A DNA stretch of 64,000 nt from Trichobilharzia regenti (lineage: Eukaryota; Platyhelminthes; Trematoda; Strigeidida; Schistosomatidae). Each line of letters opens with the position of its first letter. Position 1 is the stretch's first letter. Made by a program: the position numbers and the translations under genes. The notes beneath the pieces were generated by a model. It made no database searches, was not told the origin of the DNA, and saw only the letters and a program-made list of their open reading frames with translations. The stretch spans positions 22,303,452-22,367,451 of the forward strand of contig OX235267.1 in NCBI GenBank assembly GCA_944472135.2, read 5' to 3'. Shown here piece by piece: positions 43,130 through 53,264 of this stretch.

Positions 43130-44015
43130 TTATTATTATTATTCCCTTAAGTTCCCAAATGAACATAGGGCTTCAATAGCACATCTCTACTAAATCATGT
43201 TCACTGCAGTCCTTTTCAGTTGGCTATATGATCACCCGTAAGCTGGACTCACCATTCCCCTTCCAGGTACCACTCGAAGTTAAGCCCGGCGCTTGATGTC
43301 ACTGAATGGTATCCTGAGTGCATGTCCAATCCATGTCAGTTTCCTTCAGCATTTTTTGTTAAGCAGAAGCTGGTTGGTTGGTTGGTTTGTTCCCAGAGTT
43401 CTCTCTTGTGTTTGGCTTCCAGTCTTTTATCCGTGAATATGTTCAGTAGCCGGCTGAAAGCCTTTGAACCATATAGAAGCATTGACTTGATACTAGTTTT
43501 GGAAATGCGAATGTTTTTACTGCCAAACTGATTTCAAGGCAATAAAGGTCCGTTTTATTTTTCCGATCCTGGTTTCGGAATCCTCATCCATGTCGTCTGT
43601 AGTTGAGACGATGCTGAAATAGTTGACTTTCACTATATTTTTTCTGTTGATGGTGGCTGGTCCTTATCGCTATGGTTATTGTTGTCGGTTAGGTACCTTC
43701 ATCACCTCTGCGTCCATTATGTTTCCCTGAATTCATGTCTTCTCTGCTACTTCGCCCCTGTAGATCTTCAAGTTGGTGAGACGTTAGTCGTGAATCATCC
43801 GCAGACTTCAGATCTTACAGTGTTTTCTCGGCAGTCCAATATACGCCCGTCTCGTTCTCCAAGACTTTCTGCATGATCCAGTCCACTACAATCACGAGTA
43901 CTATCAGTGATAGTAGGCAGTTTCGTTTTACTCTTGTCTTCACTTCAATAAAAGACATCGCTGAGTTTTCCGGTATGAATCACCTGATATGTGGCATCAT
44001 CAGATAGGGCTGTTG
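43130..44015 (-). mobile_element. RTE-type LINE, 3' third, decayed
   Basis: It begins (plus-strand reading) with ATTATTATTATTCCC, then CATAGGGCTTCAATAGCACA, the RTE tail on minus. The copy is colinear with 34.75-35.85 kb up to TAATCACGAGTACTATCAGTG. No frame is intact. Confidence 0.74.
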
Positions 44016-44130
44016 GGTGAATACCTATCACACACGGGTGTATCACTTTATTACTTGAGCAAATATTGCCTTCAATTAACAGAGAAAAAAATTTTTGAGA
44101 CTTTACGGTACTATTTCCTAATGTCTAACT

Positions 44131-44133
<3 letters not shown>

Positions 44134-44182
<49 letters not shown>
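44134..44182. repeat. (AT)n microsatellite
   Basis: About 49 bases of pure AT dinucleotide. The open frame across it is an artefact. Confidence 0.95.
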
Positions 44183-44185
<3 letters not shown>

Positions 44186-44299
44186 TGTGAGTCTAAAAGT
44201 CAGTTTAACCAATCAGCAGTCAGTAATCACTTAGCATATACAACTAATCAATACGATAGTTACATCTGTTTTTAACATGATAGTTACAGTACTTCAGCT

Positions 44300-44425
44300 A
44301 CGCTACAATATGTTACTGGCGATGGCGAATCATTGATTGATAGAATTCAGTCAACACATAGACATCCAGTACTAGACGCACGACATTGTTTACACCTCAG
44401 TGATCAATCAATTTTTACTTTTTTG
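44300..44425 (+). mobile_element. SINE family C tail remnant
   Basis: GGCGATGGCGAATCATTGAT, GATAGAATTCAGTCAACACA, CTAGACGCACGACATTGTTT and AGTGATCAATCAA follow the family C tail. The head is absent. Confidence 0.5.
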
Positions 44426-44629
44426 GCTGTCAGCTTAAGGCATCAGATAAATTCTGTAAATCATTATCATCATCAGTTGCAATAAATGGATTATGGTTGT
44501 TCAATATCCTAAATCTGATAAATTTTAAAAATTATATACGAAACAGGTTCTTAATATAGAATAACTAAACGCTAACGTGTTGGCTTTAAAACTTGTTATT
44601 CCTGAGTTTGATGAAAAATTCTAACTAGA

Positions 44630-44785
44630 GCGAAAGCAGGTTCTCGAATCGATCCCCAGTGGGGGTAATGAGTACATAGTGGTCAACAGTCCCAAAGTAG
44701 AACGAAACAACTGCCTAGTACTAACTGGTTGTCAATAGTTCCTGAAACCAATCCACTCCTTACAAACTAACTCTTGAGAAGAAAA
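44630..44785 (+). mobile_element. SINE family B copy (degenerate)
   Basis: GGTTCTCGAATCGATCCCCA (B box region), GTCCCAAAGTAGAACGAAAC (stem II and GAAA), GCCTAGTACTAACTGGTTG, and the tail CTTACAAACTAACTCTTGAG. The 5' hammerhead core is gone. Confidence 0.58.
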
Positions 44786-44884
44786 GTAGCTTTACATGAT
44801 ACCTCACTTGAATCTGAAATGTACGAAAACGTGAAACACTACATGCATAAATAGTAATGGAGAAGATTTGTAGCTCAGGCAGCA

Positions 44885-45430
44885 TGATATTGAATTTTTT
44901 GTGTTCTCTGAGCTGGTTGATTTATATTACATCGGTCAAAGTGGGCCACCCAATCGAACCAGAATCCGAGAACATAAACTGGCTGTAAAAAGACATGATA
45001 TATATATATATATATATATATATTCTTTCATATCAATGCATGTGGATAATTATGGACACCACTTTGATTGAGGTTTTAAATACAGGAAACACCAAGGATG
45101 CCAGGGAACTTCTAGAAGCCTCACTGGTACTCAAGTGAATCAGCCAGCGGTTAGCAAACACACTAATTACAATATAGACTAAATTTACCAGCTAATCAAA
45201 AGTAAATCACCACATGACAAGAAAGTTGGAAATCCAGGTCAATGAAAATAATCGATAGAGACGTAAATCAGCAAGCAGTCAAGATAGGGTTTACTAGGAG
45301 ACACAATTATATTATTCGTGGGGAATTCAGATGAGTTTATTTTATACTAAAACCTTCTGTGAAGTGGGGTGTTGACGACGAAAGCTCCGCAATTATATCG
45401 ACCGGCTCAGAGAACACAACTAATCCAATA
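44885..45430 (+). mobile_element. Penelope-like GIY-YIG end and 3' tail
   Basis: Bases 44925-44995 code YYIGQSGPPNRTRIREHKLA followed by VKRHD, a clear GIY-YIG core with the Arg and the Glu-His motif. An (AT)n run at 45000-45022 and a frame break follow. From 45080 the sequence pairs with the 19320-19620 tail. It is a fragment only, but its GIY-YIG core is the best kept in the window. Confidence 0.7.
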
Positions 45431-45434
45431 CATA

Positions 45435-45715
45435 AACAGTGTGCATTTGTACAGCTTTAGGTTTCCCATATATATATAATATTAAGCACTATTCCGAACA
45501 ACAATGATCATACACAATGCTAACTTTCAGCATTACATATTCAGATGAAAGAGAGATGAAAATATCCAGTTACCAGGGCCAAGAAAGACTGCCGCCAGTT
45601 GATTATGGACCATTACAGTTACCTGGAGTTCTAGTGAAAAGTCGCAACCACTGGAGTCCACCCTATCAAGAGTGGGGACAAATGGTCGCCTATGACATTG
45701 GTTGTCGATCGCGCT
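45435..45715. other. Stretch without a recognisable feature
   Basis: No supported feature. Bases 45595-45660 resemble a family B tail read in reverse (ACTACTGGAGTCC-like), but too weakly to annotate. Confidence 0.35.
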
Positions 45716-45719
45716 AAAT

Positions 45720-45955
45720 CACGAATTGGTAGAAGTTAGAATTCATTCACTGGCCAGTGAATCGGGTCTATGCGCTTGCCTTGTAAGTGGAAAGTTCTAA
45801 GTCCGAACTCCAGTGGGTGCGTACTACGGATGAATCACAAACTAGGCTGACGAAACAGCTGTTTAGTATTCTCTGGTTTTCAATGGTTCTCTAACTGATA
45901 TCGCTTCATGGTGAAACTTGAAAATTACATGAAATCCCTAAAAATTAATTCTTGA
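45720..45955 (+). mobile_element. SINE family B copy with paired-change hammerhead
   Basis: Head AGTGAATCGGGTCTATGCGC, CTTGCCTTGTAAGTGGAAAG, B box region GTCCGAACTCCAGTGGGTGC, hammerhead at 45822-45868, tail TTCTCTAACTGATATCGCTT. It is about 70 bases before the poly(A) region of the minus-strand gene and outside it. Confidence 0.66.
45822..45868 (+). ncRNA. Hammerhead motif, family B, with compensated stem I
   Basis: Stem I is TACTA (45822-45826) with TAGTA (45864-45868). Other copies have GTACTG with CAGTAC, so both sides changed together. The core is CGGATGA (45827-45833; U4 to G). GAAA is at 45852-45855 and stem III CAGCTG at 45856-45861, with T45863 at the cleavage position. Stem II is damaged. 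Confidence 0.55.
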
Positions 45956-46039
45956 AAGATAAATATGTATATATATATATTGTATATATAGGTGAATACC
46001 AGACAAAACAACAAAAACTATATTGCATAGATAAAACTC

Positions 46040-46045
46040 TTTATT
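46040..46045 (-). terminator. Candidate poly(A) signal of the minus-strand gene
   Basis: Plus-strand TTTATT is AATAAA on the minus strand, about 840 bases after the stop at 46882-46884. It was the first such hexamer I found in the presumed 3' UTR (46881-46025). The UTR is AT-rich and shows no SINE or LINE sequence. Confidence 0.4.
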
Positions 46046-46881
46046 GTGTTCATCATGATGATTATAACCGGGACAACTAATTATTGAAATAGTTATAACA
46101 AGCAAAAATCCAGTCGATGAACAGATAAATCAATAAATCGATAACATAAATAAATGAATGAGTAAATGTTAACTAGGTATATGATAAAATGAAAGACACA
46201 CGATAAAAATACCATTAATTTTTCAAGTTAAAAAGGAAAAAGAGAAGAGAAAATATGTTGAATATTTAAAAAGGTTGTAATTAATTTTTTTTTCGTTTTA
46301 AATGAATTTTTCAAAATTTAAAATTATTCACCATTTCGCATTCTTGTTTTTATCAAATATGGAATGAACGAACACTAGTAGGTAAAAATTCATAATAGTA
46401 AAACTGACGGCAAATATAAAATTAGTTAGTAAACTCAAAAAAAGGGTACAAAATAAATAAGTAAGGAAACAATAAAAATGTGTTTCCATTCGAATTATTT
46501 GTACAACATTTGGAGGCGTAGGGGTGTGGGTGGGGACTAGTAATAATTATATAACGACAATATAGAAGTTTACGACTATATATTTATATCCACTTCATCA
46601 CTTCACTACATGGAATGAGTATGCTTCAGCTGTGACGGTGGTATACGTGTACATATATATCATGAAAATATTGGCCACAATCTAAGGCGTTCATCTTCAC
46701 CACCGGTTATGGCAGCCAAAGCTGCTGTTAAGATAAGAAGAGAATAAAAAATAAAGCGTAAAATAAATGCCTTGAAATTCTGTGTGTGCATGTGTGTTTG
46801 TGCGTGGGTTCATTTGAAAATATATATATGTATATATATTCCTTTATACAACTCAGAAGTCTGCTTGTCTCAGACTTACAT

Positions 46882-47495
46882 CTATAAAATCATATAATGA
46901 TTCGATAAATTTGGAATTGGTTTTGTTTTAAGCGTGAGTTCTTCTAAATTACCCGGAAATGCATCCATATTCATTTCACATGTTTCAACATATTCATCTT
47001 CTGTTTCTGAATGTTTACCGCCTGCCATTGTTTCACAATTCATATTTATACTACTAGAAATGTTATTAGTAGTTGTATTCTCTGAGGTAAAATGTTTAGA
47101 TGTAAGCGAAGATTTGATCTGACCAAGTGTTGATTTATTTTTAGACCAATTCATTTTTATATGGCTTAAAACTGCTGATATACGTTGTTTACCAACAAGT
47201 AAAGTTGAACCGATAGTAGCTGCACGTGGCCTACTTATTGGACACATAATATCCTGTTCAGTTGATAATTCATGAATACTTGTCAAATCTCTGCCTAATT
47301 TTAAATTGTCAGGTGATATTTGATTACTAACTGATGCATTTGAAGGATGAAAATATCGTTGCTGACTTTGCTGTAACTGTTGTTGTTGTTGTGGTGGTGG
47401 TGGTGGTTGCGACTGGCAGTGGTGATGATGTGGATGACTTGGCACCAGTTGATTATGGACCATTGGTGATACTAAGGGGACTGGATATGACATGA
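46882..47495 (-). CDS. Ser/Asn/Gln-rich protein, terminal exon
   Basis: The last exon of the minus-strand gene; the stop is at 46884-46882. It starts with two bases that complete an Ile codon if the 32-base micro-intron is removed. The sequence runs MSYPVPLVSPMVHNQLVPSH, then a His/Pro/Gln tract (HPHHHH, PPPPPQQQQQ), then a more ordered region with SRPRAATIGSTLLVGKQRIS and AVLSHIKMNWSKNKSTLGQI. The acidic end reads ETEDEYVETCEMNMDAF, closing at SNHYMIL. RPRAAT fits an AGC-kinase / 14-3-3 type site (inference). I know no family for it. The four visible exons give 600 residues; upstream exons lie beyond 56349. Confidence 0.66.
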
Positions 47496-47527
47496 CTGGC
47501 GCTGTTGTTGCTGATGATGCACAACAC
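47496..47527 (-). other. Putative 32-base micro-intron
   Basis: Two good coding frames meet here: frame 48217-47528 would stop at 47472, and frame 47495-46882 is closed just upstream by a TAA. Removing GTGTTG...CGCCAG (47527 down to 47496, GT at the start and AG at the end, 32 bases) joins the frames exactly (AAA A|TC ATG). Introns of about 30-40 bases are known in schistosome genes. Alternatives are a one-base assembly error in the CAGCAACAACAG repeat or a recent mutation. Confidence 0.5.
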
Positions 47528-48217
47528 TTTTAGAATGATTCAAGAATGATCGACGCATATTACTTACATCACTGGATGTACGTGGTCTGGTAGCAGTCCA
47601 GCTGACGTTGAAATGTGATAATCCATTTGAGGTTGTCACTGTTATCGGTGGAATACTACACGTAGAACTAGCTGTACTGTAAGTTGGTGCAGGATTAGTA
47701 AAATAATTATTAGTATTATTAAAGTTGTTACTAAATAAACTATTACGTGATCTAGTTGATGTAGACTGACAAGAAGACGATGAAAATACTGATGAACATT
47801 GCAGGGAATTCTGTAAAGAAGTGGATGATGACAATTTCTCTGTACAATTATTATTATTATTATCATCATACTTATTAGTATGATATGAAGATGAACGATA
47901 TGAAAAAGAAGACTGTTGTAAGTGAAATTGTGATGATAGTGGCGGTGATGGTGATGTAGGCAGTGGGGAAATTTTTTCAAAGAATAAATGGGCAAATATA
48001 TCATTATTTTCTCGGTTACTGGTTATTTTTTCCTTCATCGATGACGATGGTTGGATCACATTTGGCAGTAGTTTTACTGACATTTCAACAAATTGATTTG
48101 ATGATGTAATAATACCTGGTGGTGAACATGTGGAAAATGCTTTTTTCCTGTTATGTGATAATGATTGGCTTCTTAATGTCACTGACTGACTACTATCCTT
48201 TTTCACTTCTGTTTCAT
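47528..48217 (-). CDS. Ser/Asn/Gln-rich protein, large internal exon
   Basis: The acceptor is a run ending TTCATTTCAG (AG at 48219-48218 on minus); the first two bases (AT) complete a Gly/Asp-type codon as GAT with the G from exon 54719-54673. 229 codons follow. It is low in complexity: DETEVKKDSSQSVTLRSQSL, a Pro/Ser stretch (PLPTSPSPPLSSQFHLQQSS), Asn-rich and Ser-rich runs (YDDNNNNNC, FSSSSCQSTSTRSRNSLFSN), then WTATRPRTSSDVSNMRRSFL near the end. Probably disordered, with many possible phosphosites. The frame can be read further upstream to 48419, but that part is a TA repeat and a SINE. Confidence 0.68.
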
Positions 48218-48279
48218 CTGAAATGAATAAGAAAAGTTGATATATATAAATATATATATTGAAATTAATTGCAATTAGG

Positions 48280-48500
48280 CGCCTGTGGTTCAGTCGTAGA
48301 ACGCTTACCATCCACGCATTTGGTCTGGGTTTCGATATCAGGCTAACACACTTCTCAACTCCTCTCGCTAAATTACTAGTAGACCGGCAAGGAGGGAAAG
48401 TTGACCGTAGGGCTAGCAACCTCTCCTATAAAAAATATCATTGCTACCGAAACTTCAGAGCTCTAGCAGGCCAACTAGTGCTTGCTGCATTAATTCGATG
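48280..48500 (+). mobile_element. SINE family A variant inside the gene's intron
   Basis: GCGCCTGTGGTTCAGTCGTA head, GGTTTCGATATC-like B box, CGGCAAGGAGGGAAAGTTGA, TAGGGCTAGCAACCTCTCCT. It lies 60 bases upstream of the acceptor of exon 48217-47528 and antisense to the gene. Confidence 0.58.
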
Positions 48501-48504
48501 GTCT

Positions 48505-49810
48505 GATGCACATGTTCTGACGACTCAGTAACTTTCTTTGGCTGTAATAATTGCTTGTAGTAGTCCTTTATCAATAGAAAAAGGTTGGATGGGCAGCGAT
48601 AAGACTGCAAACAGTTTCAATGACAGTATGGAGTACACTACTTCAGGTTTCTGAGAGCGAATTCGTATTTTTTGTAGGAGGAATGTGCTAAGAGTAAGAT
48701 ACACTCCGTGGAGGGACATTGAATCAGTTATACTACTTTCCCACTCCAGTGCGCATAGAAGTCGTTGGATAAAAAAAACTGTACACCAATTTTACTTACT
48801 GACAGCAAGATTTTCTTTCTCGTATGAATATATTTTTTCTGAAGTCTATTGCTACTAAACACGACTGGCCTATTTCGTATCCACGGAGGCAGAGGTAATG
48901 CGTTAAATGCGTCAATATAAGATGAACTTCTACAAATGTACATATATGTAAAGTGTCAGCCGATAGGATAATTTGTTGGCACTTAAATTTTATTCGACTA
49001 ACCGTTTAAATTTCTGCTTAGTCTCTCTCAGCAAATGACCAACTTGCTAGCTTTTGAGCTTTGATGACTAAACTTATTTTGATACACTTTATAGAAGCAG
49101 AAAGATATTTAATTATTGTTTTAAATGATGTCATCAAGTGACAAGTATCTCTGTTTTGAAATGTCGGATGATTTTGGTGGTGTTGCGTTCTGTGAGTTGA
49201 ATGGGTTGTTTACGAAACACAGCAACATTATTATTATTAATCCTTTTCTTCAGAAGGGCCCAATACCAGGAGCAATGTTGTCACTTTTAGGGCTTTCATC
49301 CATTACAGAGGAATGAATCCAGGTAAGATCTAGTTGAAAATCTCGAACTACAAGGCCAACTCAATAATTTCATACCAATGGATCGAGAAAAGAGTTTTTA
49401 GTTGCCAGTATTTCATATAAATTTCACTGAAAGAGACTAAACCTCAAATGGACCTGGAAGTTTATCGTGCCCTCGCTTTGGATGAGTTGACATGTGTTGA
49501 AAAAGTGACGAGTCATTAAACTTAAAACAGTGGGCTTAGTAGTGAACATGGTCACCAAGAAACAGCATGACCTAATCTGTTGGCAATGTTTAGAAAGCAT
49601 AAACTGGGACTACACTTCTGCTGGTATTATTTCACTTTAAAGTGGTTTTGATATGTATCCACATGATGTGTGTTTTGTTTTTGACAGTCTGTTATATTTT
49701 GCTATATGTATATGGATCGATATTCCAATATAACTGACATTATGCTTTTGTCTGTCCACTAACTAAATAAACAATGTATGACCTTATTATCACATGACAT
49801 TACAACCAGT
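48505..49810. other. Intron sequence without a recognisable feature
   Basis: Part of the 6.5-kb intron between exons 54719-54673 and 48217-47528. AT-rich. Nothing is supported before the BEL/Pao element. Confidence 0.5.
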
Positions 49811-49815
49811 CATGG
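49811..49815. repeat. Target-site duplication CATGG, left
   Basis: Five bases directly before the 5' LTR, repeated at 54210-54214 directly after the 3' LTR. BEL/Pao integrases give 4-6-base duplications. Confidence 0.85.
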
Positions 49816-50459
49816 TGTAAGATCAATTCTATTCCCATCCTTGAATCAAGTCAACCTGTCCCAGATCAGCCTAGCGTTGTTGCAACCCAATTATCCATGT
49901 CTAACGTGTCTATCCCTGCTTGTTTAATGAACTGTGTGTATGTGGTTTTACCTCGATCTGTTTAGTCAGACGGTTGAACTCATGGCCCAATCAGAGTATT
50001 TTGTGAACTGTTATTTTTGCTGACCCATGTCTAACTTTGTACTATTCTATCGAGTTTATCTTATTTATTGATTTTCATCTGTATTTTCCTACCTGGTTAA
50101 GTAGCCAATTAAATTCTATCTTTGTGCTTATGCTCGGTCTATCTCTCTTAAACGCTCTCTGTTTTATGTTATGCCTTACTTGGGTTCATTCTTCTACTGA
50201 CTGCTTACCTGAACGGTCGTGTCTGGTTCCGGCTAGTTCGCAATTTTGACTTTAACGTTATTCCGCTCTGATAGCGGTACCTTGCTTTCTGTTAAGCGTT
50301 GTGATTTGTACTCTTGAAACCGTTAAGGTTTGTTGTATATATAATTATTGATTTGTTTATTAATAGTACCGTAGAAACAGTGACCGGCTTCTTGTTTGTT
50401 CTGGACCGGGATAGCCTTTATCTACGCGTGACTTAATTTCAAGCGATATTGCGCTTACA
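49816..50459 (+). repeat. 5' LTR (644 bp)
   Basis: TGTAAGATCAATTC ... GATATTGCGCTTACA. Contains a TATA-like GTATATATAATT near 50334-50345, a likely promoter core. Same length as the 3' LTR. Confidence 0.93.
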
Positions 50460-50795
50460 GTACTTAACGTGAGATCGTACTGAACTACTTAACGGAAGAG
50501 AAATTGTCATTGAAGAAAATCCCGTACTGAACTGGTCAGTACTTAACGTAGTACATAACGCTAAAGGGATCGAGACCGTACTGAACTGGTCAGTACTTAA
50601 CGCTAAACGGATCGAGACTTTACTGAACTGGTCAGTACTTAACGCTAAAGGGATCGAGACCGTACTGAATTGGTCAGTACTCAACGTCAAACAGGATCGA
50701 GACCGTACTGAATTGGTCAGTACTCAACGGCAAACAGGAAAGACCGTACTGAACTGGTCAGTACTGAACGTTCGTCCAGAAGAAACTGTGGTGAA
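50460..50795 (+). repeat. Leader with six palindromic tandem repeats
   Basis: Units start with TACTGAACTGGTCAGTA at 50525, 50579, 50621, 50663, 50706 and 50747 (spacing 54, 42, 42, 43, 41). Each unit holds an inverted pair TACTGA...TCAGTA, followed by an ACTTAACGCTAAAGGGATCG-type spacer. The first unit has a 12-base insert (GTAGTACATAAC). A partial unit begins at about 50460, straight after the LTR. No TGG-type primer-binding site complementary to a tRNA 3' end is seen in the first 20 bases after the LTR. Confidence 0.85.
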
Positions 50796-53264
50796 TTGGC
50801 AGCACGCAACGTTGTTGAAAATACACTTTTCTTTGGAACAATGCAAACCAGATCAGGGAAGCAAATTTCGGAGCAGCAGTCGGAGAGTCGGCAAGCCCCC
50901 ATTTTTATAAATGATCATGTTGATAATCTTTCGTGCCCCGGCTCTCATGTCAGTAGTTCGAAATCATCATTATCGCGAGTAACTAGTGCTAAGTCGTCAC
51001 TTCTAAGGGCGCAGCTAAAAGAGAAACAGCTTCGACAGGAATTAGAGTTAGAGAAAAAGTTGCTAAAGGCTAGACATGATGTCGAAATGGCCGAGCTGCA
51101 TGTGAAGTTAGCCGCGGACGACGAACGGAACATTGAGGAATATGAAAGAGGCAGTGTCATTGATAACCGGGAGCAGCTAGAACGATATGTGAAAGATTGT
51201 GCCGCAATGGTTGGCGGGGACGCTCCTGTTACGGTCGGGAAGAGCGCGGTCGTAGAGAAACTTGACATGCCTAAGGTTGAAATGTCCTATTTTGATGGCA
51301 ACGGTACTGACTACTTGAGATTTACCAAGGAATTCGAGTATTATGTCGAGAATAGAGTAAAGGACCCTGGTCAAAGAATGTTATATCTGTTGCACTATTG
51401 TAAAGGTCGAGCTAAAGCAGCCATACAGGAATGTGTGATCTTGCGTCCTGAGAGTGCGTACGCGCGAGCTAAGGGTATCTTACAGGATCTGTTTGGGGAG
51501 ATCCACGTCATCGCACGAAACCGTATTGAAGACATGATTAGAAGCCTACGACCTGTGGCAGAAGATGGAGAATCTCTATCCCGTCTATCAATACAGCTTC
51601 AGAATTGCCTGATTGCCCTAACTGAAATGAACTATTTGTCGGACTTAAATTCCGTAACAACTCTCGAGAGAATAGTACGCATATTGCCGATAGCAGTTCG
51701 AAGGAATTGGGCCAGACTAGCAGACGCAAGAAATCAAGAAGGGCAAGAGCCATCTTTTCAGGATCTTTGCCAGTTTGTTTCTACAGAGGCAAGAGTGGCA
51801 CGAAGCCGATACGGACGCCTCGTTTCAGAGGGCTTTAACCGCCCGAACGCCCAAGTTTCACCAAATAGACAGGGTCGTCATGGGGGCACATCATTCGCAA
51901 TACAGGGAGAAAGGACCCCTGCACCCAAGCGACTGTGCATTCTCTGTAGGTCTGACCATGCTACTGCTTCATGTCAGAAGTTTGTTGGATTAGATGTGCG
52001 AGACAGATGGAGCTGCGTCCGCCGCCATAGAGCATGCTTTTTGTGCTTAGAGGTCGGACATCGTATCGATCATTGCGTATCGGGTATAAAGTGTTCCAAA
52101 GTTCATTGCAGTGGTAAACATCACCCACTGCTACATGTTGAACCGGTCGTAAATCAAGTGGCAGAACAGGGGACATGTGCTGCTACTATGCATTATGGAA
52201 CGGCAGTTATGCTAGGTGTGATTCCCGTCAAGGTGCGGGCCCGCGGTAAGGAAACAGATACTTATGCCTTTCTGGATAGCGGCTCCGACGTTACCTTAGT
52301 TACGAAGGATCTATTGAGCAGCTTAGGCCTAGAGGGCACACCATCGTCTATTACCTTGACAACAATCAATGGGGTGAGTCAGGTTCAGGGCAACATGTGC
52401 GAACTGGAAGTCGCATCAATGGATGAAAATGAAGTGATAAGACTTGACAGAGTGTTCGCGTTGCCATCCCTGCCGGTCAATGCACCCTCACTATCGGTAT
52501 CACAAGAGGCCCGTCGCTGGCCACATCTCCAGGAGTTGCCATTCCGCGAACTTGATGATAAAAGGGTCACGATGCTCATAGGTTGCGATGTTCCCGAGGC
52601 GCATTGGGTCCTCGATCAGCGTTTGGGTAGTCGCAAACAACCTTACGCAATCAAGACATTGCTCGGTTGGGTCTTGCTAGGGCCACTTCATGGAAATACG
52701 GAAAGAGGCACTGTCAACTACGCTCGAATCAGCGAAGACAGTATTAAAGACGACATCAGAAGTCTACGTGAAGCTGAGCTTAAGGATACTGAAGAAATCG
52801 AACGCTCATTTTCTATCGAAGATCGTAAGGCAAGCGAGTTGGTTACTCAAAGCACCGTCTTAGAAAAGGAGCATTACATCATTCCCTTGCCATGGAAAGA
52901 TCCAACAAAGGTAACGGACAATAATTATGTAGTCGCCATAAATCCGTTACTCAATCTGAAACAAAGGTTATCGTGTGACAAGAACCTTTTAGCACGATAT
53001 GTGGATGGGATAAATACGATGTTAAAAAATGGTTATGCCCTTCCGGTACCCCCAGAGCAGCTAGCAGCGAACTATCGTTCGAGTTGGTATCTTCCACATC
53101 ATCCCGTTATGAAGCCGAAAAAGCCAGATAAACTGAGATTAGTTATAGATTGCGCCAGAAACTTTAGAGGTTATTCTTTGAACAATAAGCTATATCAAGG
53201 ACCTGATACGATTGCCGAGCTTGTTGGTGCTCTGTTGCGCTTTCGAGAAAGCCTATTGGTGTAG
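50796..53264 (+). CDS. BEL/Pao Gag-protease-RT polyprotein, truncated (822 codons)
   Basis: The single frame encodes an N-terminal coiled coil (residues about 60-115, LKEKQLRQELELEKKLLKAR) and a capsid-like DUF1759 region (about 160-330; MSYFDGNGTDYLRFTKEFEY). Zinc knuckles start near residue 381 (CILCRSDHATASC; CFLCLEVGHRIDHC). A retroviral-type aspartic protease has its active site FLDSGSDVTLV near residue 490, and the ICGDVPEAH-like IGCDVPEAHW follows. RT fingers begin at about residue 767 (LPHHPVMKPKKPDKLRLVID, then LYQGPDTIAELVGALL). The frame stops at 53262-53264, one frameshift after the RT start. Catalytic YVDD, RNase H and integrase are missing. Start: the ATG at 50796 is the first; the second Met (residue 16, MQTRSGKQISEQ) is an equally likely true start. 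Particle proteins could still be made; replication could not. Confidence 0.9.
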   Translation: MAARNVVENTLFFGTMQTRSGKQISEQQSESRQAPIFINDHVDNLSCPGSHVSSSKSSLSRVTSAKSSLLRAQLKEKQLRQELELEKKLLKARHDVEMAELHVKLAADDERNIEEYERGSVIDNREQLERYVKDCAAMVGGDAPVTVGKSAVVEKLDMPKVEMSYFDGNGTDYLRFTKEFEYYVENRVKDPGQRMLYLLHYCKGRAKAAIQECVILRPESAYARAKGILQDLFGEIHVIARNRIEDMIRSLRPVAEDGESLSRLSIQLQNCLIALTEMNYLSDLNSVTTLERIVRILPIAVRRNWARLADARNQEGQEPSFQDLCQFVSTEARVARSRYGRLVSEGFNRPNAQVSPNRQGRHGGTSFAIQGERTPAPKRLCILCRSDHATASCQKFVGLDVRDRWSCVRRHRACFLCLEVGHRIDHCVSGIKCSKVHCSGKHHPLLHVEPVVNQVAEQGTCAATMHYGTAVMLGVIPVKVRARGKETDTYAFLDSGSDVTLVTKDLLSSLGLEGTPSSITLTTINGVSQVQGNMCELEVASMDENEVIRLDRVFALPSLPVNAPSLSVSQEARRWPHLQELPFRELDDKRVTMLIGCDVPEAHWVLDQRLGSRKQPYAIKTLLGWVLLGPLHGNTERGTVNYARISEDSIKDDIRSLREAELKDTEEIERSFSIEDRKASELVTQSTVLEKEHYIIPLPWKDPTKVTDNNYVVAINPLLNLKQRLSCDKNLLARYVDGINTMLKNGYALPVPPEQLAANYRSSWYLPHHPVMKPKKPDKLRLVIDCARNFRGYSLNNKLYQGPDTIAELVGALLRFRESLLV

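Noticed and set aside
43989..44234. Frame with (IY)n repeat
   Set aside because: Translation of an AT microsatellite.
47472..47495. Programmed ribosomal frameshift
   Set aside because: No slippery heptamer of the X XXY YYZ type at the overlap; a 32-base intron or a sequence error explains it more simply.
47642..48004. 120-codon minus-strand frame rich in Tyr, His and Ile
   Set aside because: It is a shadow of the Ser/Asn-rich exon 48217-47528 in another frame; composition is typical of an out-of-frame translation.
48218..48419. N-terminal extension of the frame ending at 47472
   Set aside because: It runs through a TA repeat and a SINE; the acceptor at 48219-48218 and the phase match with exon 54719-54673 show that this part is intron.
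50439..50690. Minus-strand repetitive protein (LALSTDQFSTVSI units)
   Set aside because: It is only the antisense translation of the leader tandem repeats of the BEL/Pao element.
50525..50790. CRISPR-like array
   Set aside because: Unit spacing of 41-54 bases with similar sequence throughout and no unique spacers; eukaryotic context within an LTR element.
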